64,000 nucleotides of DNA, taken from assembly GCA_024516155.1 (NCBI GenBank), contig JAJJXM010000075.1:62001-126000 (forward strand), read 5' to 3'. Numbering within the stretch: the stretch's first letter is position 1; each line of letters opens with the position of its first letter. A program made the translations under genes and the position numbers. This document shows, one piece after another, positions 1-10,312 of the stretch. This stretch comes from Pyronema omphalodes. Its lineage: Eukaryota > Ascomycota > Pezizomycetes > Pezizales > Pyronemataceae. A model generated the notes under the pieces. That model made no database searches. It was not told the origin of the DNA and saw only the letters and a program-made list of their open reading frames with translations.

Positions 1-185
1 ATCAGAACAGACAATGGGCCAGCCATGTTCACCAGCTCGCATAGTATGTTCTTTGCCCGCGGAATCAATATTTATAATACTTACATATGGGTAAAGCAAC
101 CAGAACCGTATCGCCCTCGGACGATCCGTCAATCGCGCTGTTGATACATTGAAGGTTCGTAGTACAGGGTATCAGCAGTTCGGAT

Positions 186-2483
186 ATGCAGGAGTTAACT
201 TTTATGCAGGATTTCCAACGCATGAACTCCAAGCAGCCCGTTACCTACCCGACCGTCGAAAGCTCCGAGCTCCAACCTTCCCTTAATCGCACTCAGACTT
301 TCGCAGACGACTACAACAACCTCCCCGGTCCTTCCAACCGCCCCCAGATTCCCCGACGAGCTGCTACCAGCATCGATCTAGAAGGTCAGCAAGCGGAGCC
401 ATTAGCCGTACCTAAGGTTCCCGAAGATTTCAATGTACTCAAGCTGGACTTGAAGTTGGGCGGACATGGCCCCTCCGCATTGGTTCACACGCTTGAGAAG
501 TCTTCAGTTGCTGCTTTGTTGGACGGCAAGATTAACCAGTCTATCAAGCACCTGTTGGCGCTCAGGGAGAGAATTGAGGATACTTCATCAAAGGTACTGG
601 TTACCGGAGATGTCAACGCAGGAAAGTCGACATTCTGTAACGCATTGATGAGGAGGCGGGTCCTTCCGGAAGACCAGCAACCCTGTACCAGCGCCTTCTG
701 TGAAGTCCTGGACTGCCAATTGAACAACGACCTCGAGGAGGTTCACGCCATTCGCGAGGGAGTCACCTACGACAGACACGACGAAAGCACCTACGACGTC
801 TACACTTTAGATCAGCTTGAGGATTTAGTGGTGGACAACGACGAGTACCACCAGGTCAAGGTTTACGTCAACGATGTCCGGCCATTAAGCGAGAGTTTCC
901 TCCGGAACGGCGTTGTCGACATTGCTTTGATTGATGCTCCCGGTCTTAACACTGACTCCATTAAGACCACCTCTGTTTTCGCACGCCAGGAAGAGATTGA
1001 CGTAGTAGTCTACGTTGTCGCCGCTGAGAACCACTTCACCCTTTCCGCAAAGGAGTTTATCGAGAATGCCGCCAAGGAGAAGGCTTACATCTTCATTGTT
1101 GTCAACAGGTTCGATAACATCAGGCCCAAGGGGCGTGACAAGTGCCAGAAGGCGATTCTTGAACAGATCGAAGCTGCCTCTCCTCAGACATTCCGGGAAG
1201 CCGAGGAGTTGGTGCACTTCGTCTCCTCCAACGCCGTTGTCGAAGGCCAAGATCTTCAGAAGCTCCGTGATTTCGAGAACCTTGAGCAGAATCTCCGTTC
1301 CTTTGTTCTCGAGAAACGTGCTCGCTCCAAGCTCGCCCCCGCAAAGACCTACCTTATGAATCTTCTCAAAGATATCGAAACCCTTGCTTATGTCAACAAG
1401 GAGGTTGCCGCTGCCCAGCTTGAGCGCATCCGCAAGGAGCTCGACGAGATCTCACCCGCCTTTGAGCGCCTCACCAACGCTCGCCAGGAGGTCTCCGATG
1501 ACTGTGACAAGACTACCGACTCCGTTGCTAACGAGGTCTACAAATTCTCCCGCAACACCATTTCCAAAACCATTGAACACCTTGATGACCGGCCTGTTGT
1601 CCCCTACGCCGGAATTCTCGACGCATTCGGATACGCCGAGGCCACCAAGCAGGCTATGCTCCAGCATGTTCAGTCCTCCGTTACCACCTCTGAGGATTAT
1701 GCCCGTCAAAAGACCACTGAGGGAGTTTCCTCCATCTCGGCCCGTGGTATCTTGCATCTCGGTGACGAGTATGTTCAGAAGGCCTTCCGTCCTGAGAGCA
1801 TGTTCTCCCGTAAGCGTGATGCTTTAAACAAGATGGTCAAGATCGAGCTCGACGTAACAGACTTTATCGACTGGGACTTTGCCTCTACACAGGAAAAGCA
1901 GATTGCAGGAGCCGGAATGTCCTTAACCCTTGCCACTATGGCCGGATCTCAATTGTTTGGTGTAGGAAGCTGGGTCGACGGATTATGGAAAGTTGGCAAC
2001 TTGCTCGGATTCCGTAACGCCAAGAAACTCATTTTACCAGTTGTTTTGGTTGCCACTGTCGGAACTGGTTACTACATTCTCCAGGACCTTCCCAATGCCG
2101 TTCCCCGGAAATTGGCCAAGAAAATCCGCAAATCCCTCGCAGACCTCGACTATGTCCACATCAACGCCGACCGTATTGCGCAGCAATGCAGGAAGGTTCT
2201 TAAATTCCCCACCGAAGATCTCCGGGCTGCATTCCAGCGCGGTATTGAGAAACAGGAAAAGGCAGTCAAGGAAAGGAAACAGACACAGAAGGATTGTGAT
2301 GTGGCCGATAAGTACTTTGGAAATCTCCTTAGAAACGCAAAGCAGCAGAGAGCAGCGGTTAGTAGCTTGGATCTTGAGCCGCATACGATTCTTGAGGGAC
2401 AGCAGGAGGAGCAGCAACAGACTATGACCGAGTTGGAGCAGCAGCAACAACAGCAGCAGGAGAATCCTTTTATTCATCATTAA
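186..2483 (+). CDS. FZO1: Mitofusin-like GTPase Fzo1 (mitochondrial outer-membrane fusion), 5' end uncertain
   Basis: Dynamin-related GTPase of the mitochondrial outer membrane that tethers and fuses mitochondria. The G1 motif GDVNAGKS lies at about residues 141-148, the G3 motif DAPG starts at residue 250 and the G4-like NRFD at residue 307. The stretch LVTGDVNAGKSTFCNALMRR and the following PEDQQPCTSAFCEVLD are typical of fungal Fzo1. A hydrophobic membrane segment lies at about 616-635 and is followed by a C-terminal helical region ending in a poly-Gln tail. No intron is visible within the 765 codons. Fungal Fzo1 proteins are usually longer before the GTPase, so the native start may sit in an upstream exon. 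An in-frame stop lies at 150-152, with possible AG acceptors between it and the first ATG. The N-terminus given here is the first in-frame ATG and is provisional; the family assignment is secure. Confidence 0.93.
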   Translation: MQELTFMQDFQRMNSKQPVTYPTVESSELQPSLNRTQTFADDYNNLPGPSNRPQIPRRAATSIDLEGQQAEPLAVPKVPEDFNVLKLDLKLGGHGPSALVHTLEKSSVAALLDGKINQSIKHLLALRERIEDTSSKVLVTGDVNAGKSTFCNALMRRRVLPEDQQPCTSAFCEVLDCQLNNDLEEVHAIREGVTYDRHDESTYDVYTLDQLEDLVVDNDEYHQVKVYVNDVRPLSESFLRNGVVDIALIDAPGLNTDSIKTTSVFARQEEIDVVVYVVAAENHFTLSAKEFIENAAKEKAYIFIVVNRFDNIRPKGRDKCQKAILEQIEAASPQTFREAEELVHFVSSNAVVEGQDLQKLRDFENLEQNLRSFVLEKRARSKLAPAKTYLMNLLKDIETLAYVNKEVAAAQLERIRKELDEISPAFERLTNARQEVSDDCDKTTDSVANEVYKFSRNTISKTIEHLDDRPVVPYAGILDAFGYAEATKQAMLQHVQSSVTTSEDYARQKTTEGVSSISARGILHLGDEYVQKAFRPESMFSRKRDALNKMVKIELDVTDFIDWDFASTQEKQIAGAGMSLTLATMAGSQLFGVGSWVDGLWKVGNLLGFRNAKKLILPVVLVATVGTGYYILQDLPNAVPRKLAKKIRKSLADLDYVHINADRIAQQCRKVLKFPTEDLRAAFQRGIEKQEKAVKERKQTQKDCDVADKYFGNLLRNAKQQRAAVSSLDLEPHTILEGQQEEQQQTMTELEQQQQQQQENPFIHH

Positions 2484-3156
2484 GAATTGGGATTGGATTT
2501 GGGGGGGATAACGTTACCAAAAACCTCTGTGAGGAATCCTGTCAGTGAGAAAGGGAGGAAAGGAGGGAATGAAGGAATGAAGGAATGAGGAAGGGAGGAA
2601 GGGGGGGTGTAATATGAATTTTTGTCTGATTGTCTCGTTTGTTTTTTAGCTAAAGGTTGGGTCTGTTTGTGTCTTTGTGGTTTATTTATGTTTTATGTTT
2701 TTTTTTTCCTTTCGTTGCTGTATGGGGTTCTTGACACTGTTCAACTCTCTTTTTATTCTTTCTTTTCTTTTTTTTTTTTTATCTGCAACACAAAAGCACA
2801 GAATGCTCGTTTTTTTTTTTTTTTTTTTTCTTTTTTCTTTGTTATCAAGGTCGTTTTGGGGTTATTTGTTTTTTTTTTTTTTTTCTTTTTTTAAATGGGA
2901 AAATTGTTTTCTTCTTTTCTTCCTTTTCTTTCTTCTTCCTTCTACTTGTTTCTTCATTATTTTTTTCTTGTTTCTTTCTTATGTCGGGTTCTTGTTTTTT
3001 TTTTTTTTTTTTTTTATTGATGAAAAACTTGTTGTTGTTGTTGTTTTGTTTTGTTGTTTGGTGAATCATGTCAGGAGAGAATATTGTGATATTGCTCTAG
3101 CTAGATACAGACATATATGTCACAGATTGATTGGGAATATTTACTCACTACTCATT
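2484..3156. other. FZO1 3' flank with T-homopolymer tracts
   Basis: After the FZO1 stop comes a GGAAGGA/GAATGAAG purine-rich stretch (about 2545-2610). It is followed by several long T runs (about 2770-2780, 2811-2830, 2871-2890, 2997-3015). Open frames here encode only Phe/Leu-rich low-complexity peptide and are not credible genes. Confidence 0.7.
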
Positions 3157-3332
3157 ATGAAATTATGAGATTGCGGAATTGTGGAATTGCGAGATTGTGA
3201 GATTGTGAGATTGTGGAATTGCGGAATTGCGGAATTGTGGAATGGCGGAATTGTGAGATTGTGAGATTGTGAGATTGTGAGATTGTGAGATTGTGAGATT
3301 GTGGAATTGCGGAATTGCGAAATTATGAAATT
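3157..3332. repeat. 8-bp minisatellite (GAGATTGT / GGAATTGC)
   Basis: Tandem array of two interleaved 8-bp variants, GAGATTGT/C and GGAATTGT/C, for about 175 bp. Runs of one variant alternate with runs of the other, as expected from slippage plus local duplication. Confidence 0.9.
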
Positions 3333-3424
3333 GTTATGCTTCACTGGTTTTGTTTTGTGTTTGTAAATTGTTGTTTTGATTTTGATTTTGATTTTCGGGT
3401 CTGAGGTTGTGAATTGTTGTTTTC

Positions 3425-3612
3425 ATGGTTGATGTGGTTGATGTGGTTGATGTGGTTGATGTGGTTGATGTGGTTGATGTGGTTGATGTGGTTGATGTGG
3501 TTGATGTGGTTGATGTGGTTGATGTGGTTGATGTGGTTGATGTGGTTGATATGATTGATATGATTGATGTGGTTGATGTGGTTGATATGATTGATATGAT
3601 TGATATGATTGC
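3425..3612. repeat. 9-bp minisatellite (GTTGATGTG)n
   Basis: About 20 tandem copies of GTTGATGTG, the last few degenerating to GATTGATAT. Because the unit is a multiple of three, one frame on each strand stays open (Val-Asp-Val on plus, Asn-His-Ile on minus). This explains the spurious ORFs here. Confidence 0.93.
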
Positions 3613-4804
3613 TATAACTGCTCCAATTTCTACAATTTCTACAATTTCTATGTGAGAAAGGACAGGGAGAGACAGACGCTTCTATTATAGATAATGATGA
3701 CGATACAAAGAGAGGAAGCATTATATATACATAGTAGAAAGGTCGGATAGTCTCATCCTCCTGGTCAAATCCCATTCGGTGTCTCACTTGGTCCCCGTCA
3801 AGGTTCGCCTTGAGCAAACTCAAGGACCTTGTTCCGACAAGCTGGATTACCTATTCTCAGCAATCTTCCAACACGCCCCCTCTTGGCGGCAAAGGTCCAG
3901 CCTAGCAAAGGAAAAAATGAAGCGCTGAAATATCAGATGAAAGAAAAAGGTTGCAATGGTGTTATAAACAAAATCAAAAAGAACATTCTTCGTTTTTTTT
4001 TTTTTCTCTTTCCACCCCCTCTTCATTTCTATAGTCTAAGTTTTCTCGTCACATTTTGATGAAGCTCAGCCAGTAATGATAGAGTTAGAAGATCAGATAA
4101 GTTATTTTTTTAAGTTGATGTACTGAATATTGATGCTTCCCTATTTATCTGCATTGTGTGTATGCCGGTGCTTATGTCAATTTGTTGTGATTTCATTTTC
4201 GCAACTCTTGATTTGATGAATTTGATAGCTCCGTGATTGTCAATATATAGTAGAGATGAAAAATTTGATTAGTTATGGATGACGCCCGGTGAGTGGTGAT
4301 CCCTGGGGTGTCCAGTTTCTTTTTTATTTATTCTTTCTTCTTTATATCTCAAGATATTGCCAACCTTGAACCTTAAGGTCCTGGTTGTGAAGTGTCACGA
4401 TGTGTCACGTGTCTAGACTAAATAAATATGTACATCGATCTGCAGCTTATATCCTTTGCTGTCCTAGAGGTGCCTAGAGGTGGCCGGGGCTGTGGCTCTC
4501 CTCTCCGTTATGTATACTACACTACATGGTGGTCTGAAGTTTTTGAGCCCTGTTTGAATGTGTTTACTCGAGTAGTTGGGTTGTCGGGTAGTCGTGTAGT
4601 TGGGTTGTTGGGTTGTTGGGTAGTCGGGTTGTCGGGTTGTCACCCCTTCTCGGCACTCGGCTCCTTCCCCATCCCATCCCATCCCATTTTGTTTATTTTT
4701 TATTTTGATTCTTTTTTCGTCCCCATTTTTTATTATAAATGGTAAATAGAAAATGATAAATAGAACCCCCCCCCCCCTCACCGGTCATCTCGAATAAAGG
4801 AAAA
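3613..4804. other. Intergenic, no gene seen
   Basis: No credible coding sequence. A GTTGGGTTGTCGGGTAGTC-type low-complexity patch lies at about 4570-4640, repeated TCCCATCCCA at about 4668-4686, and a C run at about 4767-4777. Confidence 0.6.
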
Positions 4805-4945
4805 AGAAATAATGGAAGGAAAAAGAAATAATGGAAGAAACGATGGAAGAAACGATGGAAGAAACGATGGAAGAAACGATGGAAGAAACGATGGAAGAAA
4901 CGATGGAAGAAACGATGGAAGAAACGATGGAAGAAAAAATGGAAG
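4805..4945. repeat. 12-bp minisatellite (GAAGAAACGATG)n
   Basis: About nine near-perfect copies of GAAGAAACGATG, flanked by variants GGAAAAAGAAATAAT (left) and GAAGAAAAAATG (right). Confidence 0.92.
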
Positions 4946-5446
4946 AAAATGAAAAAATGCTCCAACAGTACAATCATTATTAATTCTATAACACTAAACC
5001 GGGAGCACAGGCGCACAGAAACAAAATCCGCGGACCTACATAGAAAAATCGTTCAGGTAGCTTAATCGATGGCTCTCATCGAAATATATCACTCTACTCG
5101 ATCTTACGAGCTCCAAAATTAAAAGAAAAAATGCAGCCGTTCAATTCATTACATTTAAACATAAAACATAAAACAGAAGCAAAGACTACAACATTCATGA
5201 CAGCGAAAGAAGAAAAAAGTCTTTCCACCAACAAGCAAAAAGGTTAAAATCAAAAAACAGAATATTCCCCACCAACCTCGTTCCCCATTCAACTTCGACG
5301 ATTGCCATTCCACCATCCTATCAATGCCTGCAAAACTGTCCGAATAAAAATCAAGATATATGAAAAACTAAAATCAGTTCCACCGAGGAAAACTCCTAAT
5401 CCGCTACCCCACCTACATATTCAACTACTTAACATCAGTGCATCCC

Positions 5447-8400
5447 TCAAGGAACAAAAAGTCTCTGCCGTTTCGTTCGCGGGGATGTATTGGGTAAAAA
5501 TTCACCTAGTCGTTTCGATCGCTCGATAGCTCCGGCGCTGATGAGCAGCGATGCAATATTATCATAACCTGCGATGGATGCCAGTGACAATGCGGTTCGA
5601 CCATCCTCGTCCTGCGAATTGATATCGATACCTTCTGCCTGTAGGAGAAGCTTTACAACGGACTCATGGCCATTTCGGGATGCCCAAAACAATGCGGTTT
5701 GGCCGTGGACGTCCTTCGAATTGATATCGATACCTTCTGCCTGTAGGAGAAGCTTTACAACTGACTCGTGGCCTTCTTCGGATGCCAATGACAATGCGGT
5801 TTTTCCGGACATGTCCTTCGAATTGATATCGATACCTTCTGCCTGTAGGAGAAGCTTTACAACCGAGTCGTGGCCGTTTTCGGATGCCCTTGACAATGCG
5901 GTTTGGCCGAAACGGTCCTTTGTATTGATATGGGTACCTTCTGCCTGCAGGAGAAGCTTTACAACCGACTCGTGGCCATTGCGGGATGCCCATGACAGTG
6001 CGTGCCGTCCATTGGCGTCACTGGAGTTAATTTCCACTGCCCTTCTCAACAGAATTTGCACGATCCTCTGCAGACCAACATGGGATGCTTGTAGCAACAT
6101 CGTACAGTCGCCCAATTTGGTATCGAAATTGATTGTTTGGCGCAGTGAATCAAGAAGATTGAAGAAAACGCTTTCCAACCCACAGCTGATGGCAAACTGT
6201 AAGCGCAGGTGGATTTGCATTGCAGAGTTATATTCATATTTGGAATAGGGTTGGCTTGATACCCGCCAATCATGAAATAGATACAGAAACGTCGAGCGAA
6301 GGCCTGTGGAAATGCGACGGAGGTCTACTGTGTCCGGAAACAATGCGCGGATCATATATGATGTGCGTGGAACTGTATCGGATAGGTGGTTTCCAATGTG
6401 AGTGGTAGCATAGTCGAGAAGACAGAACCTCGCCCGGCGTCGATCTTTGATATCCTCGGCCACTTTCTGAGTCCTCGCATCTATTCCGTCTTCATCATCA
6501 AGAAAGAGCATATACTGTAAGCAAGTGTAGGCTATCTCGGTATGTCCATCATGGAATATTTCGCCCTCCTCGTACAGCGATGTCAAGTAATCGTTGAGAG
6601 ACTTGTGCACAAGTCGAGCGGTGGACGTCTCTTCGTCTATGATAACCAGGCCGAGGCACCAGTCTATCAATGATTTCTCAGTAAGAAAGTTGTCCCAGTC
6701 TAGTGTCTGATCGTAGGCCAGAGACACTTTGCCGGACTTCATTTTGGGTTGATCAATCCTGACCGAGAGAGCATGGCGTAACTCCATGACGGTCAATGGG
6801 CGTTTGGCGAGGAATATCCACTTGAGTACCTCAAGGGCTTGATGGGATCTTTTCGATTGCTGGTCCTTGATCCTGGTGATGGTACTTGCGAAAGCCAATT
6901 CGAGTTTCGTCGGCATGTTGAGGAGTTCTGCACGCCGTTCGCTGATGGTTGGCCGAGCTAATACGGTTTGAATTTGAAGAGCCGGCAGTAGAAACCTGTA
7001 TTTGTCTGATGTGTTAGGGGTCTTCTTTTACAGCAACACTAGACATATCAAAATGATCCGCGACCAAGATTTTTACTTTTGTTTATGAAAGGTTTCAGCA
7101 CTCACATTCCGTCAGAATTATCGAGGATCTTTTCCAGAATCTGGCCTCTAAGCTCTTCCGTCATACAGTCGCCATTGTCGTCCAAGTCGATTATATGGGA
7201 TACGTATTTTCTGATATCCTCTCGTTGTGCCCTTAAAGTAAAATACTCTACAGGGCCAAGTCTTGGATTGCGTTCCATGATATCCTTCAGGCCGATGTGA
7301 GGCCTTGCTGTGAAGAATATCCGTACTGAGGTTTGGCGGCTACATTCGCCTGAGATCCTCTCGAGGGATTGCACCAACTCTCTGCGGTGATTCAGGTTGC
7401 ACTCGTCCAGGGCATCAATACACACATAGAACTTTTGAAATTCTTTAACGGTTTCCATCAGTAACCGACAGGCTTCCTGTAGGTCGACATTCTTCTGACT
7501 ATTGAGATGTCGTCTCAATGCAGAAATAGTGTCCTTGGGTAATGATCCCGATTCGTTGAGTGTGGCTATGACTTGCTTCAGAAGCACGCCGACCATATTC
7601 ACCGATGTTTGATTCGTTTTATCTCGGTAATCGCAGTATAGATGGACGACACACGCTTTTTCCCTCGATGAGAACTTGAACTTTGTGTCCAGATGATCGA
7701 AAACAAGAGAACTGCATCATGGGATATCACATCAGCAAGTTTCAGTCCAGGCCGGTCTCAACTTTCATAACATACCAGATAACGGACTTTCCCGCACCCG
7801 GCATACCAGAACATGCTAGAATACAACTCATACTACCACCTTCTGCCGGTTCGCCGTCCCTCCATTTCTCGAATTTTGGTTGAAGTAGGAACCATTCGCC
7901 AGTGCCGTCAAGTCGCTGTTGCTGAATATCCTGATGTCTTTTGTGGGGTTGCAACGCTGATATCCACGGCATCATTTTCTGAATCTCATCATCTGGTACC
8001 TGTCAGTCGAAAGCGTATGTACTGGTTCTCACAGACAAACCTTGTAATCTCTCCTGAACCTCGGCCATCCCGCGTGAGATGTTGCGGACTTCTGTCGTGA
8101 TAAACTGAGCCAAATCCGAAAGTAGAGTCTTCATCTGCGATATCTCGGACATCCGCTGTTGCAAATTGGAAGGCACCGAAATTGATAAGCGTTGCATGTC
8201 GGCTGCCATTTTCTCGATTTCTTGCTGATTGTCGTTAAGCTGCGACTGTACCGCCGAGAAGGTTCCGGACATGTGCTCACTGGTATTCATTAGTAGTGCG
8301 ATTATTTTAACTCATCAACAGGACATGAACATACTGATTCTTTGTCGTCATCCAGAACTGGAAAATGTGTGCAAGCCCCTGCAGCCTAACGACGGTCTGT

Positions 8401-8777
8401 TGAAGGTCGCCCTTCTTAAATGGCCACTTCGTGCGTGTAAGTAATCCCGTCGACTTCTTGGTACTCGAACAGGCATCGGAGATATCCACCAGCTTTTGGT
8501 GAAGTTCTTTGAGCTGGGATTCGCAGGCTTCGATCGCTTTTCGAAGCACAGAAGAGTCCTGGAATCGGCGTCCCTTAAGATCATCGTTTTGTAGGAACTG
8601 TCTGAAATGTTCGAGAACCTGGCAAAAGGCTTCGACTTCCTGGAGAAGGCTTTGAACTTCGGCGGGGGCGTATTTAACACCATCATAGTAATCCTTCAAG
8701 TTCGTCAACATCGAAGGAATCTGGCCTGCAAGCCCAACGAAGCCGGCAACGGCCGCGGCAATGCTTAGTGGATCCAT
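5447..8777 (-). CDS. STAND/NLR-like receptor A: Helo-like N domain, NACHT, ankyrin repeats (1017 aa)
   Basis: Five exons on the minus strand: 8777-8335, 8279-8041, 7992-7776, 7711-7106, 6995-5447. All introns are GT-AG and the total is 3054 nt. Residues 1-147 (MDPLSIAAAVAGFVGLAGQ...) look like the fungal Helo-like STAND N-terminal domain, a predicted cell-death or signalling module. A coiled-coil-like linker follows (about 148-227). The NACHT begins with the RLDGTGEW signature (254-261), has Walker A GMPGAGKS (290-297) and Walker B FYVCIDALDE (394-403), and is followed by a winged-helix-like region. About six ankyrin repeats (about 795-991, the first degenerate) precede a basic tail, PRTKRQR. 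In this family the ANK array is the predicted sensor and the NACHT the ATP-driven oligomerisation switch. Start chosen because the MDPLS beginning is shared by all three paralogues here. Function in non-self recognition or cell death is inferred from family. Confidence 0.9.
5530..6130 (-). repeat. 102-bp ankyrin-coding tandem repeats of gene A
   Basis: Four nearly identical 34-residue units (consensus GQTALSLASxNGHESVVK then LLLQAEGIDINSKD) lie between a degenerate first unit and a divergent capping unit. The four central units are very similar at DNA level, indicating recent tandem amplification. Confidence 0.88.
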
Positions 8778-8957
8778 GAACCGCCGGCGGTTTGGTAGGC
8801 TGGAAATACTGTAGATTTCGAGTTCTTATATGATGGCGGCGGACGATGGTAGTAGGCAACGCTGAAGTCTGTTCGATAGTATGGTTGACGATGGTGTACA
8901 CAGCCTCAAAAACCCCGCATGTGCTATTTCAGCTGAGCTTGCGTGGTCCATACACCC

Positions 8958-9020
8958 TATGTGCCTGTGTACCTCCCTGGTGACTACATATATTCTTCAA
9001 CGTTCAGCAAAGTATCTACC
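8958..9020 (-). promoter_or_regulatory. Conserved upstream box of STAND gene A
   Basis: About 180-245 bp upstream of the ATG. The block around ACCTCCCTGGTGACTACATA and TTCAACGTTCAGCAAA matches the corresponding blocks upstream of genes B (25538-25600) and C (37290-37350). In gene C the sequence between the box and the ATG has largely diverged, so the box is conserved above background. The regulatory role is inference. Confidence 0.4.
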
Positions 9021-10084
9021 ACTTTAAAGCCTGCAGATTGAGATAATCTTTCAAGTGCATAGATCGCTTGAAACTACAATAGTATTTCGCTTGATATCTC
9101 TTTATTAATGTAACGACCTTCCAAAACTTTAGGAGTATATTAAAAAATGAAGGACCCAGCGATGCCTGATACCCGCAATATTTTAGACTCGACAACATAA
9201 AAGCGATGAAAAACTGTTGCGGAAATACTGTCACCAAGGCCTACTAGCTGTAGCATGCGCATCAAGCGGATCCCTGCAAACCGCCGATGCATGCGTTAGG
9301 AACTTAGGGTCACTAGTAAACTCGGAAGACTCTGCTATACATGATATATCTGGCAAGAAACAATCAACCGACATCCCTATCAGAAACAGATATAGAGCGG
9401 GGTTTGAGGCCTCAATCGACATATTTCACGCTTGAGTATTATTCTGCTAAAAGGGTTTTCAAGATACATATATACAGAAGGATCTTCTTCATCGCAACTG
9501 CCCGGGGAAGTATGATGAATGAATTCACTCGAAGTTCGTGATATATATTATATAGAAATGATGAATGGGGTTTCCATCACCAGCAGCATGGTATCGTTCC
9601 CATTCTCCTCAGATCATTTCCAACCAATACGTCTTCTCTTCACAATCACCACACAGAGCATTATTACAACACCAACTCGTCGCATCCCGACCAATTGTAG
9701 GATTATTTCACCGCCTTTTTTCCCCATTACAGCAGTTGATTGAATTCGCGTATGGTTGGATGGGTACATTCCAAGCTATCAAGCTTGGCTGTCACCAACA
9801 CGATTCCAGCTACTGACACGACGACCTCCTGTTCGTTATATTGGTAACTTTCGCCAGTCATTTCCATCGCTATTCATTCCTGTTTGACTTTTGCATCTGT
9901 TTTTGCCCGATGATGTCTGCCCAATAAATGTACTCCATACGTAGCTCCGATCTGAGCTGACGGTTTCTGCTATCTTTCGTTTAAAAATAACCGCAAGGCT
10001 GCTAGCGACATGCAGCCTTGTAGATGAAGCGCTAGTGTGTATCAGGGTGAGTAGCGTAGCCGCCTTACCACAGTGGGCCCCACT

Positions 10085-10128
10085 TACTCGTGCCAAGGTG
10101 GTGCATTAGCACCACCTTGGCACGAGTA
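10085..10128. repeat. Perfect 20-bp inverted repeat, 4-nt loop
   Basis: TACTCGTGCCAAGGTGGTGC (10085-10104), spacer ATTA, then its exact reverse complement (10109-10128). The core 12-mer ACTCGTGCCAAG recurs at 11555-11566. It could be a hairpin, a head-to-head fusion of transposon ends or a protein-binding dyad. Confidence 0.9.
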
Positions 10129-10264
10129 GCTGTACTCGCAGCACAGGATGCCAGGAATCAGGTGCACTCCGTATATATAATGCGCACACAATAACAGCAT
10201 AACCATAACGCTAAAAGTTTTCTGCCAAAATCTAGAGGATGAATTGGATTGGATTTCCATGAGA

Positions 10265-10312
10265 CGAGATATCTCGAGACCTTTTTTCCAAAAGCTCAAG
10301 ATAATCTTGAGC
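10265..10312. repeat. Two short palindromes
   Basis: CGAGATATCTCG (10265-10276) is a perfect 12-bp palindrome. GCTCAAGATAATCTTGAGC (10294-10312) is a perfect 9-bp dyad around one central base. Both lie near the larger palindrome at 10085-10128. Confidence 0.8.

Larger units (their letters stand above)
5035..9025 (-). repeat. Segmental duplication copy A (contains STAND gene A)
   Basis: This block matches 19585-25620 in the same orientation. The match covers about 400 bp of downstream flank (5035-5446), all exons and introns of the STAND gene, and about 250 bp of upstream flank. Only the number of ankyrin repeats differs greatly. In exon 1 I count 3 amino-acid differences in 147. Intron 4 (110 nt in both) differs at only a handful of bases. 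Weaker similarity continues upstream to about 9330 (compare 26000-26055). Confidence 0.9.

Noticed and set aside
2622..3168. Overlapping Phe/Leu-rich frames downstream of FZO1
   Set aside because: Translations of T homopolymers, with no domain or plausible composition.
3341..3823. 160-codon frame on minus encoding Asn-His-Ile repeats (and its Val-Asp-Val mirror)
   Set aside because: Produced by the 9-bp minisatellite; a unit divisible by three keeps any frame open.
8290..8334. Reading gene A as separate short ORFs (N domain, linker, NACHT, ankyrin)
   Set aside because: Canonical GT-AG introns join all pieces in frame, and the same introns occur at identical places in gene B.
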